Shown here: piece after piece, positions 1-8,986 of the stretch | Layout: every line of letters starts with the position of its first letter | Position numbering within the stretch: position 1 is the first letter of the stretch | Source: Spirosoma radiotolerans | Lineage (GTDB): Bacteria; Bacteroidota; Bacteroidia; Cytophagales; Spirosomataceae | Reading direction: 5' to 3' | NCBI RefSeq assembly: GCF_000974425.1 | Contig: NZ_CP010429.1 | Location: 5,627,501-5,691,500, forward strand | Length of the DNA stretch: 64,000 nt | The notes under the pieces: generated by a model | Told to the model about the DNA's origin: nothing | What the model saw: the letters and a program-made list of their open reading frames with translations, nothing else | The model's database searches: none | Position numbers and translations under genes: made by a program

Positions 1-739
1 TTATGGCGCTCGCTCCTCGCAGATCGACTTGTTGGGTTTTGGAATGGGCGACCTGGAAAGCTCGCGGGATAGCTATGTGCATCAGGATAACCCGGCCATT
101 GGATCGTCATTTGGCAATACCTGGCAATTGCCTGAAGGGCAATATGGCGTGCTGACCTACTCCAAAACGGCCACCTGGCTACGGACGCTCGAAGGCCTGG
201 CCGGTCGGCCGGTGATGGACGAAATCATGCAGACGTATTTTAACCGGTGGAAATTTAAACACCCCGACGGCCAGAACTTCATCGACATCGTGAATGAACT
301 TGTGCCTAAGCGCCTGGGCACTAAATATGGCCCTGATATGAACTGGTTTTTCGATCAGGTCTTATATGGCGACAAGGTGATTGATTACGAACTTATTTCG
401 TTAAAAAACAGAACCCAGGCTGGCCGGAAACAGAGTGTCATCACGGTCCAACGCAACGGCGACGGAACAATGCCCGTTGATGTGCTGGTGCATTTTGACA
501 ATGGGCGTGAGCTACTGTTGTTCTGGGACGGCAAGGGCCGTCAACGCCAGTTTACTGTAACTGAAAATGCTAAAGCAGTGTGGGCCAATGTCGATCCGAA
601 ACAGAGGATTTACATGGATACCAACCTGAATAACAATAGTTTAACTTTAACGCCATCTTCAGCCCCAGCGGCTAAATTTGCCACTAAATTTTTGTTCTGG
701 ATCGAAAACTGGATGCAATGGCTGGCCTGGCTGGCGTAG
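1..739 (+). CDS. M1 family aminopeptidase, C-terminal part (cut by window edge)
   Basis: The reading frame is open from base 2, so this is the 3' end of a longer gene; the first in-window TTG (29) is not its start. The residues seen resemble the C-terminal half of the catalytic domain and the tail of M1 metallopeptidases (GVLTYSKTATWLRTLEGLAG, then an all-helical stretch ending in NWFFDQVLYG). In M1 enzymes the HExxH zinc site lies upstream, so it is outside the window and activity cannot be judged. The protein ends in a beta-rich tail and a Trp-rich C-terminus. The next gene, nuoC, starts 26 bp after the stop, so the two may share a transcript. The family call is fairly firm; the substrate is unknown. 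Confidence 0.75.
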   Translation, partial: YGARSSQIDLLGFGMGDLESSRDSYVHQDNPAIGSSFGNTWQLPEGQYGVLTYSKTATWLRTLEGLAGRPVMDEIMQTYFNRWKFKHPDGQNFIDIVNELVPKRLGTKYGPDMNWFFDQVLYGDKVIDYELISLKNRTQAGRKQSVITVQRNGDGTMPVDVLVHFDNGRELLLFWDGKGRQRQFTVTENAKAVWANVDPKQRIYMDTNLNNNSLTLTPSSAPAAKFATKFLFWIENWMQWLAWLA

Positions 740-765
740 TGTTACAAGCTATATTTTTAACGATA

Positions 766-1260
766 ATGACCTTCGCTGAAATAACTAACCTCCTTTCGCT
801 ACACTTCGGGCCTGATACCGTAGTAGACAACACCCAGAATCTGCAGCCTTATCTGACGGTCCCAACTGGTCAACTAGTCGATATTTGCCAGTTCTTGCGT
901 GATGACGAACGACTCTTTTTCGACCTGCTGGCTTGTATTACAGCCATCGATAATGGGGCGCAGGCCAACACCATGGAAGTTATTTATAACCTTACGTCCA
1001 TTCCTTACGAGCACAACCTGATGCTCAAGGTAGTGGTGCCACGCACAACGAGTGGTGCAAAACTACCCGTTGTGCCCAGTGTAGCCCATGTCTGGCGAAC
1101 CGCCGACTGGCACGAGCGGGAAGCGTTCGACCTGGTTGGTATTCAGTTTGAAGGCCATCCCGATCTACGCCGGATTTTGCTACCCACCGATTGGATTGGC
1201 CATCCACTTCGCACCGATTATCAGGAAGAAGAGCAATACCATGGAATAAAAACAAAATAA
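766..1260 (+). CDS. nuoC: NADH-quinone oxidoreductase subunit C (30 kDa subunit)
   Basis: This is a 164-residue subunit of respiratory complex I; NuoC sits in the peripheral arm and docks the hydrophilic module. The family signature is clear near the C-terminus: WHEREAFDLVGIQFEGHPDL followed by RRILLPTDWIGHPLRTDY. I chose the ATG at 766 (MTFAEITNLL) because the in-frame ATG at 718 lies inside the preceding gene and would add a stretch not typical of NuoC. Length fits a stand-alone NuoC rather than a NuoCD fusion. No other nuo gene is visible nearby: upstream is an M1 peptidase, downstream a secreted protein. A lone nuoC is unusual, because nuo genes are normally clustered. Confidence 0.9.
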   Translation: MTFAEITNLLSLHFGPDTVVDNTQNLQPYLTVPTGQLVDICQFLRDDERLFFDLLACITAIDNGAQANTMEVIYNLTSIPYEHNLMLKVVVPRTTSGAKLPVVPSVAHVWRTADWHEREAFDLVGIQFEGHPDLRRILLPTDWIGHPLRTDYQEEEQYHGIKTK

Positions 1261-1324
1261 GCTGTCGACATTTCAGCGCATTTGTTGACTGTTTTCGGTT
1301 TTCGGTTGTTATTGCTCTATCTGT

Positions 1325-3007
1325 ATGCCTAAACCAATGAAAAATCTTTCCCGGCCCTTTTGTAGTGGATTGTTAAGTACGCTCCTGTTCATTTCTTTTC
1401 TAAGCCCTGCCCAAACCGACTCGGTTATCGTGACGGGCCGAATTCGAAATCTGTCGGCCCGGCTGTACCGGGAGTCGCCTACGGTTTTGGTGAGCCGCAA
1501 TAACATTCTGCAGGCCAGCCGTGAGCTGGTTCGTCCGGCTCCCCTGGCTGTCGATGGCACCTTTCGGGTATCGCTGCCGCTTACTTATTCGCAGGAGGAA
1601 ATGTATTTTAACTACGGACGCATATCAACGGCGTTTCTGGCCGCACCCGGCGCTCTAACGATTGACCTAGATGCAGACTCGCTGTTTACGGCAGCCGTTC
1701 CCTTTCGATTTGGGGGTGTCAACGCCCAGGTGAACAGTCAGTTTGCCCGCTACAAAGCTTTTGAAGCGGCTTTTCCCGATAAGCCGGACGGCAAGAAACT
1801 CACGACACAAGTAGCTAGTTTGTCCAGCGAACGAGCGCTTGAGGTGCTCACCAAAGCCTATCAGGCACCTTTTGTGGCCTTTAGTCGAAAAGAAAAAGCG
1901 TTTCCGCTGGTTTCCCGCTGGATCACGTCGAGCAATCGTTACAATGCAGCCGCCTTCTTGTATGACAAAGCCGCTTATGAAGCCGAAAAGATCCCGGTTT
2001 CGCTGACGGATTCGCTCCGTCCGGCCAATGATAATATACTGACCGCAGCCCGTACTTCGGCCATGAATCGCTTCGCCAGCTACGCCACCCAACGCGTGAT
2101 GACGGAGTCAACGAATAGTCGCTCGAACGGGCTTACGGTGCGCGCGTTGTCAATTTTGCTGGAACGGTATGGCAAGAATCTGACGGCCGATGAACGCCTT
2201 CGGCTTAGCGATTATGCGCTGGCAAACTCGGCTAAATCATCGGATTTAAAGTTTTTCGATGGCCTGATCAAACGGAGTCCCGATACACTTCAGCGGCTGG
2301 TCAATTACGAAACCTTGATTCAGCGCAGTATCCGGCAATTCGATAGTTTGGCGGTAAACTACATTGCCGCCTACTGGTTAGCGACTTCCCTGCCTGGTCT
2401 AACGCTCAATTTTGCCGAGCTGCTGTACGACTATGGTCGTCCGCAGGTAAAAGACCCCGCTTTGGCACAATCACTCGACGAGTTGTATCGGCTTGAAGTG
2501 AAAGACAGTACCCGCATCCGGGCAGCTATCGAAACGCTGAAAAAAGCCGGCAATACGGCCTCTTCGTTAGAAATTTCACCCGGCGTTTTCGTCACAAAAT
2601 CGACGCTTGCCGGTGGCTTTTCGCTTTTTGACAAGGTGGTTAATGCAAACCGGGGGAAAGTAATCTACCTGCTTTTCTTTTCGCCGACCGACGAAGCCGC
2701 CCGGCAGGCGGCCATTGATGCCCAGCGCCTGCGAAACGCCTACAGCTCGCGCGATTTCTCGCTCGTTTATCTGCCATTGCCGGGTACTGATCAATCCTTA
2801 TGGCCTGAAATTTCTACCCGGTATAATCTCGCCGGTGATCATCTTTTATTAACGGATAATCAATTGCTTGATGTCGTTGAGCGGCTCCGCTCCGACAATG
2901 ACCTTTCAGGAACAGTCATTAATCGAACGGGAAAGATCGTAAAACGAAACGCGCCCTTGCCGGGCGCGTTTGATGAAGTCAAGAAATTGATTGACAAAAA
3001 TCTGTAG
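1325..3007 (+). CDS. secreted protein with C-terminal thioredoxin-like fold, no CxxC
   Basis: A 560-residue protein with an N-terminal signal peptide (hydrophobic LLSTLLFISFLS ending near SPAQT), so probably periplasmic. Residues about 30-120 form a beta-rich region like the N-terminal domain of Bacteroidetes TlpA-type proteins. The middle (about 130-420) is helical and of unknown type. Residues about 430-555 look like a thioredoxin/AhpC fold (RGKVIYLLFFSPTDEAARQA, later GTVINRTGKIVKRNAPLPG), but the usual CxxC site is replaced by SPTD, so disulfide exchange is unlikely. The start may be the ATG at 1325 or 1337; both give a signal peptide. A short hairpin lies within its last 60 bases. Function is unknown. 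Confidence 0.7.
   Translation: MPKPMKNLSRPFCSGLLSTLLFISFLSPAQTDSVIVTGRIRNLSARLYRESPTVLVSRNNILQASRELVRPAPLAVDGTFRVSLPLTYSQEEMYFNYGRISTAFLAAPGALTIDLDADSLFTAAVPFRFGGVNAQVNSQFARYKAFEAAFPDKPDGKKLTTQVASLSSERALEVLTKAYQAPFVAFSRKEKAFPLVSRWITSSNRYNAAAFLYDKAAYEAEKIPVSLTDSLRPANDNILTAARTSAMNRFASYATQRVMTESTNSRSNGLTVRALSILLERYGKNLTADERLRLSDYALANSAKSSDLKFFDGLIKRSPDTLQRLVNYETLIQRSIRQFDSLAVNYIAAYWLATSLPGLTLNFAELLYDYGRPQVKDPALAQSLDELYRLEVKDSTRIRAAIETLKKAGNTASSLEISPGVFVTKSTLAGGFSLFDKVVNANRGKVIYLLFFSPTDEAARQAAIDAQRLRNAYSSRDFSLVYLPLPGTDQSLWPEISTRYNLAGDHLLLTDNQLLDVVERLRSDNDLSGTVINRTGKIVKRNAPLPGAFDEVKKLIDKNL
2947..2971 (+). other. hairpin inside the 3' end of the coding region
   Basis: A 10-bp perfect GC-rich stem (AAACGCGCCC / GGGCGCGTTT, loop of 5) lies 36 bases before the stop codon of the preceding gene and ends in TTT. 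It could act as a weak intragenic terminator, since no hairpin is present between this stop and the convergent M28 gene. The role is inferred. Confidence 0.4.
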
Positions 3008-3129
3008 ATCAGCTAAATCAGCACGGTACCGTTTATTTTGCCCACCAGCATTTGGTCTTCAGGGTGTTGACACTTGCATGGCGGCCAGAGCAGCGTTCAA
3101 ATTAACCTTGTTTCCGCTTAGCTCAACTT

Positions 3130-4494
3130 CTATAATCCGTGTTGATCCAGCAAATACACCAGGGCCGCCATGGAAGCAGCACCGAGTTCAAGTTCGCGCT
3201 GACTAACGGTCTCAAATTTATCAATTGTCGTGTGGTGGTAATCGAAATACCGTTGAGAATCAGGCTTAAACCCAAACAGGACCGTTCCTGATTGCGCTAA
3301 CGGGCCAATGTCGGCTCCGCCCCCACCAGCGCCAATTTCCAGAAGACCGTAGGGCGCCAGCAGTGGTTTCCAGGGCATTACTTTTGCCCGTTGATCGGGC
3401 GTACCCACAATCCCAAAGCCGCGTGGCGTGAATCCTCCATTGTCGGACTCGACGGCAGCAATGTGTTTTTCGTTGTTCTTTTTGGCTAGGTCAGCATATT
3501 GCACCCCGCCCCGAAGGCCGTTTTCCTCGTTCATGAACATAACCGCCCGAATGGTACGCTTTGGCCTGATACCCAGGACTTTCATAATTCGGAGAACTTC
3601 GATAGACTGTACACAGCCCGCACCATCGTCGTGCGCCCCTTCGGCCAAATCCCAAGAATCCAGGTGGCCACCCACAACAATGATTTCATCGGGTTTTTCG
3701 CTGCCTTTGATTTCGCCCACTACGTTGTATGACTTGGCATCGGGCAGGGACTCGCAATTTTGTTTGAAATAGAACATCAGCCCTGGGTTCTCCGCTAAAG
3801 ACTTGCTCAATAAATCGGCTCCGTTGGTGCTTATGGCTGCCGTCGGAATCAGCGGAACACCGGTGCCGTAGCGCATGCCGCCCACGTGCGGGTTATCGTC
3901 GTGTATGTTGGTCATGGAGCGTACAATAGCACCAACAGCCCCCAACTTAGCGGCTTCTGTAGCGCCATTGGCCCGCTGGTCGACCGCTCCGCCGTAGGCT
4001 TCGAAGGTATTGATTTTGGTCGGGTCCATGGGGCGGTTAAAAAAGACAATCTTACCCTTCACTTTATCCGGCCCTAATTCCCGCAATTCAGGGAAGCTTT
4101 TCACTTCAATAACGCCAGCCTCGACACCTTTTGGACCGGTGGCCACCGAACCGCCCAGGGCAGCAATCGGCACCGTCGTTTTCTGTTTTCCAATGCGAAT
4201 ATAGGCTTCTTCTTTAGCGCCCCGCACCCAATACGGCACCATCACATCCTGCAAAAACACCCGGTCGAACCCCTCTTTTTCCATGACCTGTTTCGTCCAG
4301 TCAACAGCTTTCTGAGCACCTGCCGAACCGCTCAGGCGCGGGCCAATCTGTTTTGTCAGGTAACGCAACCAATCGTACGACTTGCCATTGGCGAGGGCTT
4401 CGTTATAGATTTTCCGGATGGTGACCGAGTCGGCGTTTTGCGCCTGGGCATACCCGACCAGCACCGTAAAGAGAAGCGTAATTGTTTTTTTCAT
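3130..4494 (-). CDS. M28 family zinc peptidase (carboxypeptidase Q-like)
   Basis: A 454-residue secreted zinc exopeptidase. The start at 4494 gives a clean signal peptide (MKKTITLLFTVLVGYAQAQ); the longer frame from 4584 would run through the terminator of the upstream gene lpd. The M28 zinc ligands are visible: GGHLDSWDLAEGAHDDGAG (His, Asp), MFMNEENGLRGG (catalytic and ligand Glu), AAVESDNGG (Asp/Glu) and the late FDYHHTTIDKF (His). A PA-like insert (about residues 110-240) precedes the catalytic part, as in plasma glutamate carboxypeptidase. It probably removes amino acids from peptides in the periplasm. It is co-oriented with lpd, but a hairpin separates them. Confidence 0.9.
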   Translation of the reverse strand: MKKTITLLFTVLVGYAQAQNADSVTIRKIYNEALANGKSYDWLRYLTKQIGPRLSGSAGAQKAVDWTKQVMEKEGFDRVFLQDVMVPYWVRGAKEEAYIRIGKQKTTVPIAALGGSVATGPKGVEAGVIEVKSFPELRELGPDKVKGKIVFFNRPMDPTKINTFEAYGGAVDQRANGATEAAKLGAVGAIVRSMTNIHDDNPHVGGMRYGTGVPLIPTAAISTNGADLLSKSLAENPGLMFYFKQNCESLPDAKSYNVVGEIKGSEKPDEIIVVGGHLDSWDLAEGAHDDGAGCVQSIEVLRIMKVLGIRPKRTIRAVMFMNEENGLRGGVQYADLAKKNNEKHIAAVESDNGGFTPRGFGIVGTPDQRAKVMPWKPLLAPYGLLEIGAGGGGADIGPLAQSGTVLFGFKPDSQRYFDYHHTTIDKFETVSQRELELGAASMAALVYLLDQHGL

Positions 4495-4530
4495 TGTAGC
4501 GGCTGTATTGGTTAAGAAGGCAATATACAG

Positions 4531-4562
4531 AAAAGCCCGGCTGCTTTCCAGCAACCGGGCTT
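4531..4562 (-). terminator. terminator after lpd
   Basis: Arms AAGCCCGG and CCGGGCTT, extended through GCTG/CAGC pairing, form a strong hairpin. On the minus strand it is followed by a short T run. It lies between the lpd stop and the M28 gene start, so these two genes are probably separate transcripts. Confidence 0.75.
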
Positions 4563-4584
4563 GTGTGCATGTATGTTCTGGCAA

Positions 4585-5985
4585 TTACATATTGATCGCC
4601 CGATTGTCGGTAGCAGCCAGACAGGCTTCTTTGAACGCTTCGGTATAGGTTGGGTGCGCGTGCGACATACGTGATACATCTTCGGCAGAGGCCCGGAATT
4701 CCATGGCAACAACTGCTTCGGCAATCATATCGGCGGTGCGGGCACCAATCATGTGAACGCCCAGAATCTCGTCGGTTTCTTTATGAGCCAGCACTTTCAC
4801 TAATCCATCCACGTCCATGCTCGCGCGGGCACGACCCAGTGCCTTAAACGGAAACGAACCGACTTTATACGGAATACCTTCCTGCTTCACTTCCTCTTCG
4901 GTGTATCCGACCGATGCTACTTCTGGCCAGGTATAGACCACACCCGGAATCAGCCGGTAGTGAATATGCGGCTTCTGCCCAACGATGGTTTCGGCAATAA
5001 ACGTACCTTCCTCTTCGGCTTTGTGCGCCAGCATAGCACCCCGAATAACATCGCCGAGTGCATAGATGTGCGGAACGCTTGTCCGGAGGTAATTGTCTAC
5101 TTCAACTTTCCCCCGAGCATCAGTTTTCAGGCCAGCCGCTTCGAGGTTTAATCCATCGGTATAGGGGCGACGGCCAACCGACACCAGGCAGTAATCGCCG
5201 GTGAGAGTGATCTGTTCGCCCTTGGGTGTGTCGACGCTGACAACGACTTCATCGCCCGTGTTCTCCACTTTGGTCACTTTATGGCTGAAGTAAAAATCGG
5301 CACCAAGTTTTTTGATAGCCTTTTGAAGTTCTTTGCCCATCGTTTTGTCCATGGTTGGAATCATTGAATCGGCAAACTCCACAAATGACACTTTCGAGCC
5401 GAGCCGGGCGTATACCGACCCTAATTCCGCGCCAATCACACCCGCGCCAATCACAATCAAGTGCTTCGGAACTTCAGAAAGTGTAAGTGCTTCGGTGGAC
5501 GTGATCACCCGCTTTTTATCAATTGGCATCGAGGGAAACGACATCGGCTTCGACCCCGTTGCAATCACGATGTTTTTGCCTTTGATAATCTGTTCCGAGC
5601 CATCTTCCTTGGTAATTTTGATGGTATGCGGATCGACAAACGAGCCAAAACCATGCAGCTCGTCGATCTTGTTTTTCTTCATCAGAAAGGTGATTCCTTT
5701 CGTTGTCTGATCGACCACGCTAGCCTTGCGGGCAATCATTTGGGCCAGATCGACCTGCAGGTCGGCCAGCTTGATTCCATGCTCGGCAAACGTGTGGGCA
5801 GCATTGTAATAATGCTCTGACGAGTCGAGTAGCGCTTTCGATGGAATGCAGCCTACATTAAGACAGGTGCCACCCAGCGACTGGTATTTTTCGATAATGG
5901 CCGTTTTTAGTCCGAGTTGGGCACAGCGAATCGCGCCTGTATAGCCACCCGGCCCCGAACCAATGAAAATCACATCGTATTCCAT
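4585..5985 (-). CDS. lpdA: dihydrolipoyl dehydrogenase (E3)
   Basis: A 466-residue flavoprotein that reoxidises the dihydrolipoyl groups of 2-oxo acid dehydrogenase complexes and the glycine cleavage system, passing electrons to NAD+. The FAD-binding GxGxxG is at the N-terminus (GSGPGGYTGAIRCAQ), the redox-active disulfide is in GGTCLNVGCIPSKALL, the NAD-binding motif is VIGAGVIGAELGSVY near residue 180, and the catalytic His-Glu pair is in HAHPTYTEAFKEA. Length is normal and the start ATG is unambiguous. No E1 or E2 gene is adjacent, so this is a free-standing E3, as is common in Bacteroidetes. Confidence 0.96.
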   Translation of the reverse strand: MEYDVIFIGSGPGGYTGAIRCAQLGLKTAIIEKYQSLGGTCLNVGCIPSKALLDSSEHYYNAAHTFAEHGIKLADLQVDLAQMIARKASVVDQTTKGITFLMKKNKIDELHGFGSFVDPHTIKITKEDGSEQIIKGKNIVIATGSKPMSFPSMPIDKKRVITSTEALTLSEVPKHLIVIGAGVIGAELGSVYARLGSKVSFVEFADSMIPTMDKTMGKELQKAIKKLGADFYFSHKVTKVENTGDEVVVSVDTPKGEQITLTGDYCLVSVGRRPYTDGLNLEAAGLKTDARGKVEVDNYLRTSVPHIYALGDVIRGAMLAHKAEEEGTFIAETIVGQKPHIHYRLIPGVVYTWPEVASVGYTEEEVKQEGIPYKVGSFPFKALGRARASMDVDGLVKVLAHKETDEILGVHMIGARTADMIAEAVVAMEFRASAEDVSRMSHAHPTYTEAFKEACLAATDNRAINM

Positions 5986-6001
5986 GAATGAAATTATTTT
6001 T

Positions 6002-6090
6002 TTGATGGTTGTGGCTTGAGGTTTGTTGCTAGCTCACGGCCAAATCCGTTGCCCGCTGGACAACCGAAAACCTCAAACCACAAACATCAA
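6002..6090. repeat. long imperfect inverted repeat upstream of lpd
   Basis: Two 23-base arms (6002-6024 and 6068-6090) match as an inverted repeat with two mismatches (TTGATGGTTGTGGCTTGAGG against its partner). A 43-base spacer separates them. The element occupies the lpd 5' region, where a terminator would not be expected, so it may be a leader structure or a remnant of a dispersed palindromic repeat. Nothing else is visible in the 233-bp gap 5986-6218. Confidence 0.6.
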
Positions 6091-6218
6091 CCTGTTTACC
6101 AAGAAAGCATTCTGACTGCAAATTTGGTTCAGAATTTGATTACCCAAACCGATTTGTTAAAAATCGTGTTGGTTCTATCGTAAGGTTCTCTTCATCAAGG
6201 GCCGTTTTATCTTGATTT

Positions 6219-6788
6219 ATGCGTTTCGTTTATCTTGTTCTTCTCTTATCCACACTGGTAGTCAGTAGTTGCAACGACCCGGCTCAGCAAACACAACCGA
6301 ACGTTTATTATGATGTGTTAAGCTATGTGAAAGGCCAGATCACTGACTTGTCGGCCAAAAAACCTCTCATCAGCAAGACGGTTGCCATCAATGAAAAGCG
6401 GAATCAGCAAACGACCCGCGAGATTAACTGGACGCGCGAGCTGGAATTATTCACGCAGGCCGATATCAACAAACCCGCCCTTCGTAGCAGCTACCAGATT
6501 ACCCGGCCCGATTCGCTCACGTATCAGTATACTCTGAAAAATTCGGAGGAGCGGTTGACGGTTCGGTCGCTTACGGTGCGTCTTGATGCGGCTACGCACA
6601 AGCCAAGCCGCATTGACGCTGTTTTGCAGACCAAGAACCCACTTTATTCGTCGGAACGTCGTTTATCCCTCCACAGTGGGCCTGGCGTCAATACAGGTTG
6701 GGGTATTCGGCATTATACAGTATCGGGTTTCCAGAAACTACCCTATTTCGACAAGAATGAATTTCTGGTTGACGGGCGGTTGCAATAA
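6219..6788 (+). CDS. predicted lipoprotein of unknown function
   Basis: A 189-residue protein with a lipoprotein signal: hydrophobic LVLLLSTLVVSS followed by the lipobox Cys (VSSC). The mature part is about 170 residues, mixed alpha/beta, without a motif I recognise (for example RSSYQITRPDSLTYQYTLKN). It is probably an outer- or inner-membrane-anchored periplasmic protein. It stands alone between divergently transcribed lpd and a convergent histidine kinase whose 3' end is only 17 bp away. No function is proposed. Confidence 0.7.
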   Translation: MRFVYLVLLLSTLVVSSCNDPAQQTQPNVYYDVLSYVKGQITDLSAKKPLISKTVAINEKRNQQTTREINWTRELELFTQADINKPALRSSYQITRPDSLTYQYTLKNSEERLTVRSLTVRLDAATHKPSRIDAVLQTKNPLYSSERRLSLHSGPGVNTGWGIRHYTVSGFQKLPYFDKNEFLVDGRLQ

Positions 6789-6805
6789 CGACTGGTTACA
6801 GACGA

Positions 6806-8986
6806 TCAGGCCATGGCCAGATTTGAGGCAACAGGCAGGATAAAAATAAATGTGGTGCCTTCTCCTTTGCTGGAGTGAATCTCATAACGCCCCTGAATAA
6901 GATCCATACGAGCCTGAATATTATGAAGGCCCATACCGGTGGCATCGGTTGGGTCCATACCACAGCCGTTATCCTTTACGATCATATTCAGTTCGTTGTT
7001 GAAACGCCGAAACAGAATATCGGCCTCCGTAGCTTCCGAGTGCCGAAGAATATTGCTACAAAGCTCAATGCAGATTGAATAGAGGTTAAACTCAGCCGTT
7101 TTGCCTAAGCGAGGTAATTCTTTATTATCTAACCGAAATGTTATTTTCTGGGTCAGGTTGAGTTTGGTCACTAATCGTACCAAGGCTTCCGACAAGCCTT
7201 GCTTCTCTAATTCGTCGGGCTGCAAATTATGCGACAGGTAACGAATTTCGGCAAAGGCCTCTTTGGTCATGTTTAGTAAATTGTAATAAATCTTCTGTTC
7301 CCCCTCGGCCATGTGTGCCGGGTTCAGCGCCGACATGCTGGTTTTTATAGCCGCAAGTAGGCCCCCCAAACTATCGTGCAGATCGGCAGCCATACGCTTT
7401 CGTTCAAGCGTTTGTCCACGCAGGAGTGCTTCTTCAATTTCCCGATTTTTAGCCCGCAATTGATCATTGGCTAATTTCAACTCAACTGTTCGGGCAAACA
7501 CTTTGTCTTCCAGATCCCGATTCAGCCCTTCAATCTCCCACTTCTGGCGGTTGATCAGCCGATTTTTACGGTAATAAACCATCACAAAGCCAAGGAGCAT
7601 GGCCAACCCTCCGACCATAACGACCCGCATCAGATTGGCCTGCTGAATGTCGTGCCTCAGCTTATCAATATGTGCCCGATTCTCTAATCGGCTTTTCTGC
7701 GATTCGGCGCGGAGACGCTCCGTTTCGATTCGTTGCCGAAGCTGGCTCACACGGGTTTCTCCGGCTAATTGGTCGCGTTCAGCTTCAGCCCGTAGCCGGG
7801 CAATTTCGGCCTGTCGGCGAATATTCAGTAACTGCTGCTGTTGAATAACACGTTCTTTATCGGCAGCAAGACGAATTTGGTTGATGTCGTACTTCTTTTG
7901 TACAGTTGATAGTTCTTCTACCCGCTTCAGGTTTGTCAGACTATCGCGAAGCGTACTATATTCTTCATACATGGTGAGTGCCTGAGCGGGTTGATTGGCC
8001 AATCGGTAAGCCTGGTACAGCGATTGAGTCGCCATCTGCCGTATTCGATTAAAACCCAGCTCGCGGGCTACGGCAACGGCTTTCTCGCCAAACTCAATAG
8101 CCAATTCTGGCTTGTTGGTTAACGTATACCCCTCCGACAGTCGTGCCCACACAGCCGCCTGGCCACCCCGATCCTTTAGTTGGGTCCAAACGGTAAGTGC
8201 ATCGTTAAAATAGTTAATAGCTTCCAGGGGCTGATGCCGACTGAGGAAAAAATCGCCCAGACGTTCGTTTGTGTACGCCACATTCACTTGCGAGCGTGCC
8301 TCCAGGGCAATCTTCAAACTGGTTTCAAACTGCTGGCGTGCCAGTTCATACTGACCGCGAATTTCATACACCTCACCGAGCTGAGTAATTGCCTGACTAG
8401 TGAGTAATTTCCTGTTCTTGGGCGTTAATGATGTATTATACCCTAGCAAAGTCTGTGAAAGCTGGTAGCTTCGGAGGGCGTTATCATATTCTTTCAGCAG
8501 GAGATAAATATCACCCATATTCATCTGAACCTGCCAGCGGGGAGAGCTTTCGCGGGGTAGCTTTATACATAACTCAGAGGCCCGCTGATTAATGCGTAGC
8601 GCCTGGGGGAAATCGCCTTTAATGGTTCGAATGTAATGCTCCTGCAACATCATAGCCCGCACGGCATACAGCGTATTGTGATAGCGCAAAGCCTGCTCTT
8701 CCAACTGCCTGGCATAGAGAAAGCTGCTATCACGCTGTGTGCCACGCATTTGCTTAAATACCAGTGCCATAAACCGTAACCCCTCCAAACGTAACGTATC
8801 GTTAGGCAAGGATCGGGGCAGCCCGCTGGCAATCTGCCGATGTATTCGGCCCAGAGAAAGTAAGCTATCCATGTAAACGGCATCGCCCCGCCGGTCAAAG
8901 TTTAATTCCGGCAATTTAGGACACGCTTGTCCGAAGCAGGCCGTATAGCAGCCAAGCAATATGATTACAGGCCAACGTGATTTCAT
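6806..8986 (-). CDS. TPR-containing sensor histidine kinase (HisKA_3 type)
   Basis: A 726-residue membrane sensor kinase. It begins with a signal-like segment (VIILLGCYTACFG), followed by several TPR-type helical repeats (about residues 60-330) that would lie in the periplasm, a coiled coil rich in Arg/Glu/Gln (about 360-445), one membrane span (RVVMVGGLAMLLGFVMVYY) and a cytoplasmic kinase core. The phospho-accepting His is in MAADLHDSLGGLLAAIKTSM (about residue 537), typical of NarX/DesK-type kinases. ATPase motifs are ELCSNILRHSEA (N box), VKDNGCGMDP (G1) and GMGLHNIQARMDLIQG (G2). No response regulator is adjacent, so it is an orphan kinase here; such kinases usually partner with LuxR-type regulators. 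The signal sensed is unknown. Confidence 0.92.
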   Translation of the reverse strand: MKSRWPVIILLGCYTACFGQACPKLPELNFDRRGDAVYMDSLLSLGRIHRQIASGLPRSLPNDTLRLEGLRFMALVFKQMRGTQRDSSFLYARQLEEQALRYHNTLYAVRAMMLQEHYIRTIKGDFPQALRINQRASELCIKLPRESSPRWQVQMNMGDIYLLLKEYDNALRSYQLSQTLLGYNTSLTPKNRKLLTSQAITQLGEVYEIRGQYELARQQFETSLKIALEARSQVNVAYTNERLGDFFLSRHQPLEAINYFNDALTVWTQLKDRGGQAAVWARLSEGYTLTNKPELAIEFGEKAVAVARELGFNRIRQMATQSLYQAYRLANQPAQALTMYEEYSTLRDSLTNLKRVEELSTVQKKYDINQIRLAADKERVIQQQQLLNIRRQAEIARLRAEAERDQLAGETRVSQLRQRIETERLRAESQKSRLENRAHIDKLRHDIQQANLMRVVMVGGLAMLLGFVMVYYRKNRLINRQKWEIEGLNRDLEDKVFARTVELKLANDQLRAKNREIEEALLRGQTLERKRMAADLHDSLGGLLAAIKTSMSALNPAHMAEGEQKIYYNLLNMTKEAFAEIRYLSHNLQPDELEKQGLSEALVRLVTKLNLTQKITFRLDNKELPRLGKTAEFNLYSICIELCSNILRHSEATEADILFRRFNNELNMIVKDNGCGMDPTDATGMGLHNIQARMDLIQGRYEIHSSKGEGTTFIFILPVASNLAMA

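Noticed and set aside
718..765. Longer nuoC start at 718
   Set aside because: It lies within the upstream peptidase gene and adds residues not typical of NuoC.
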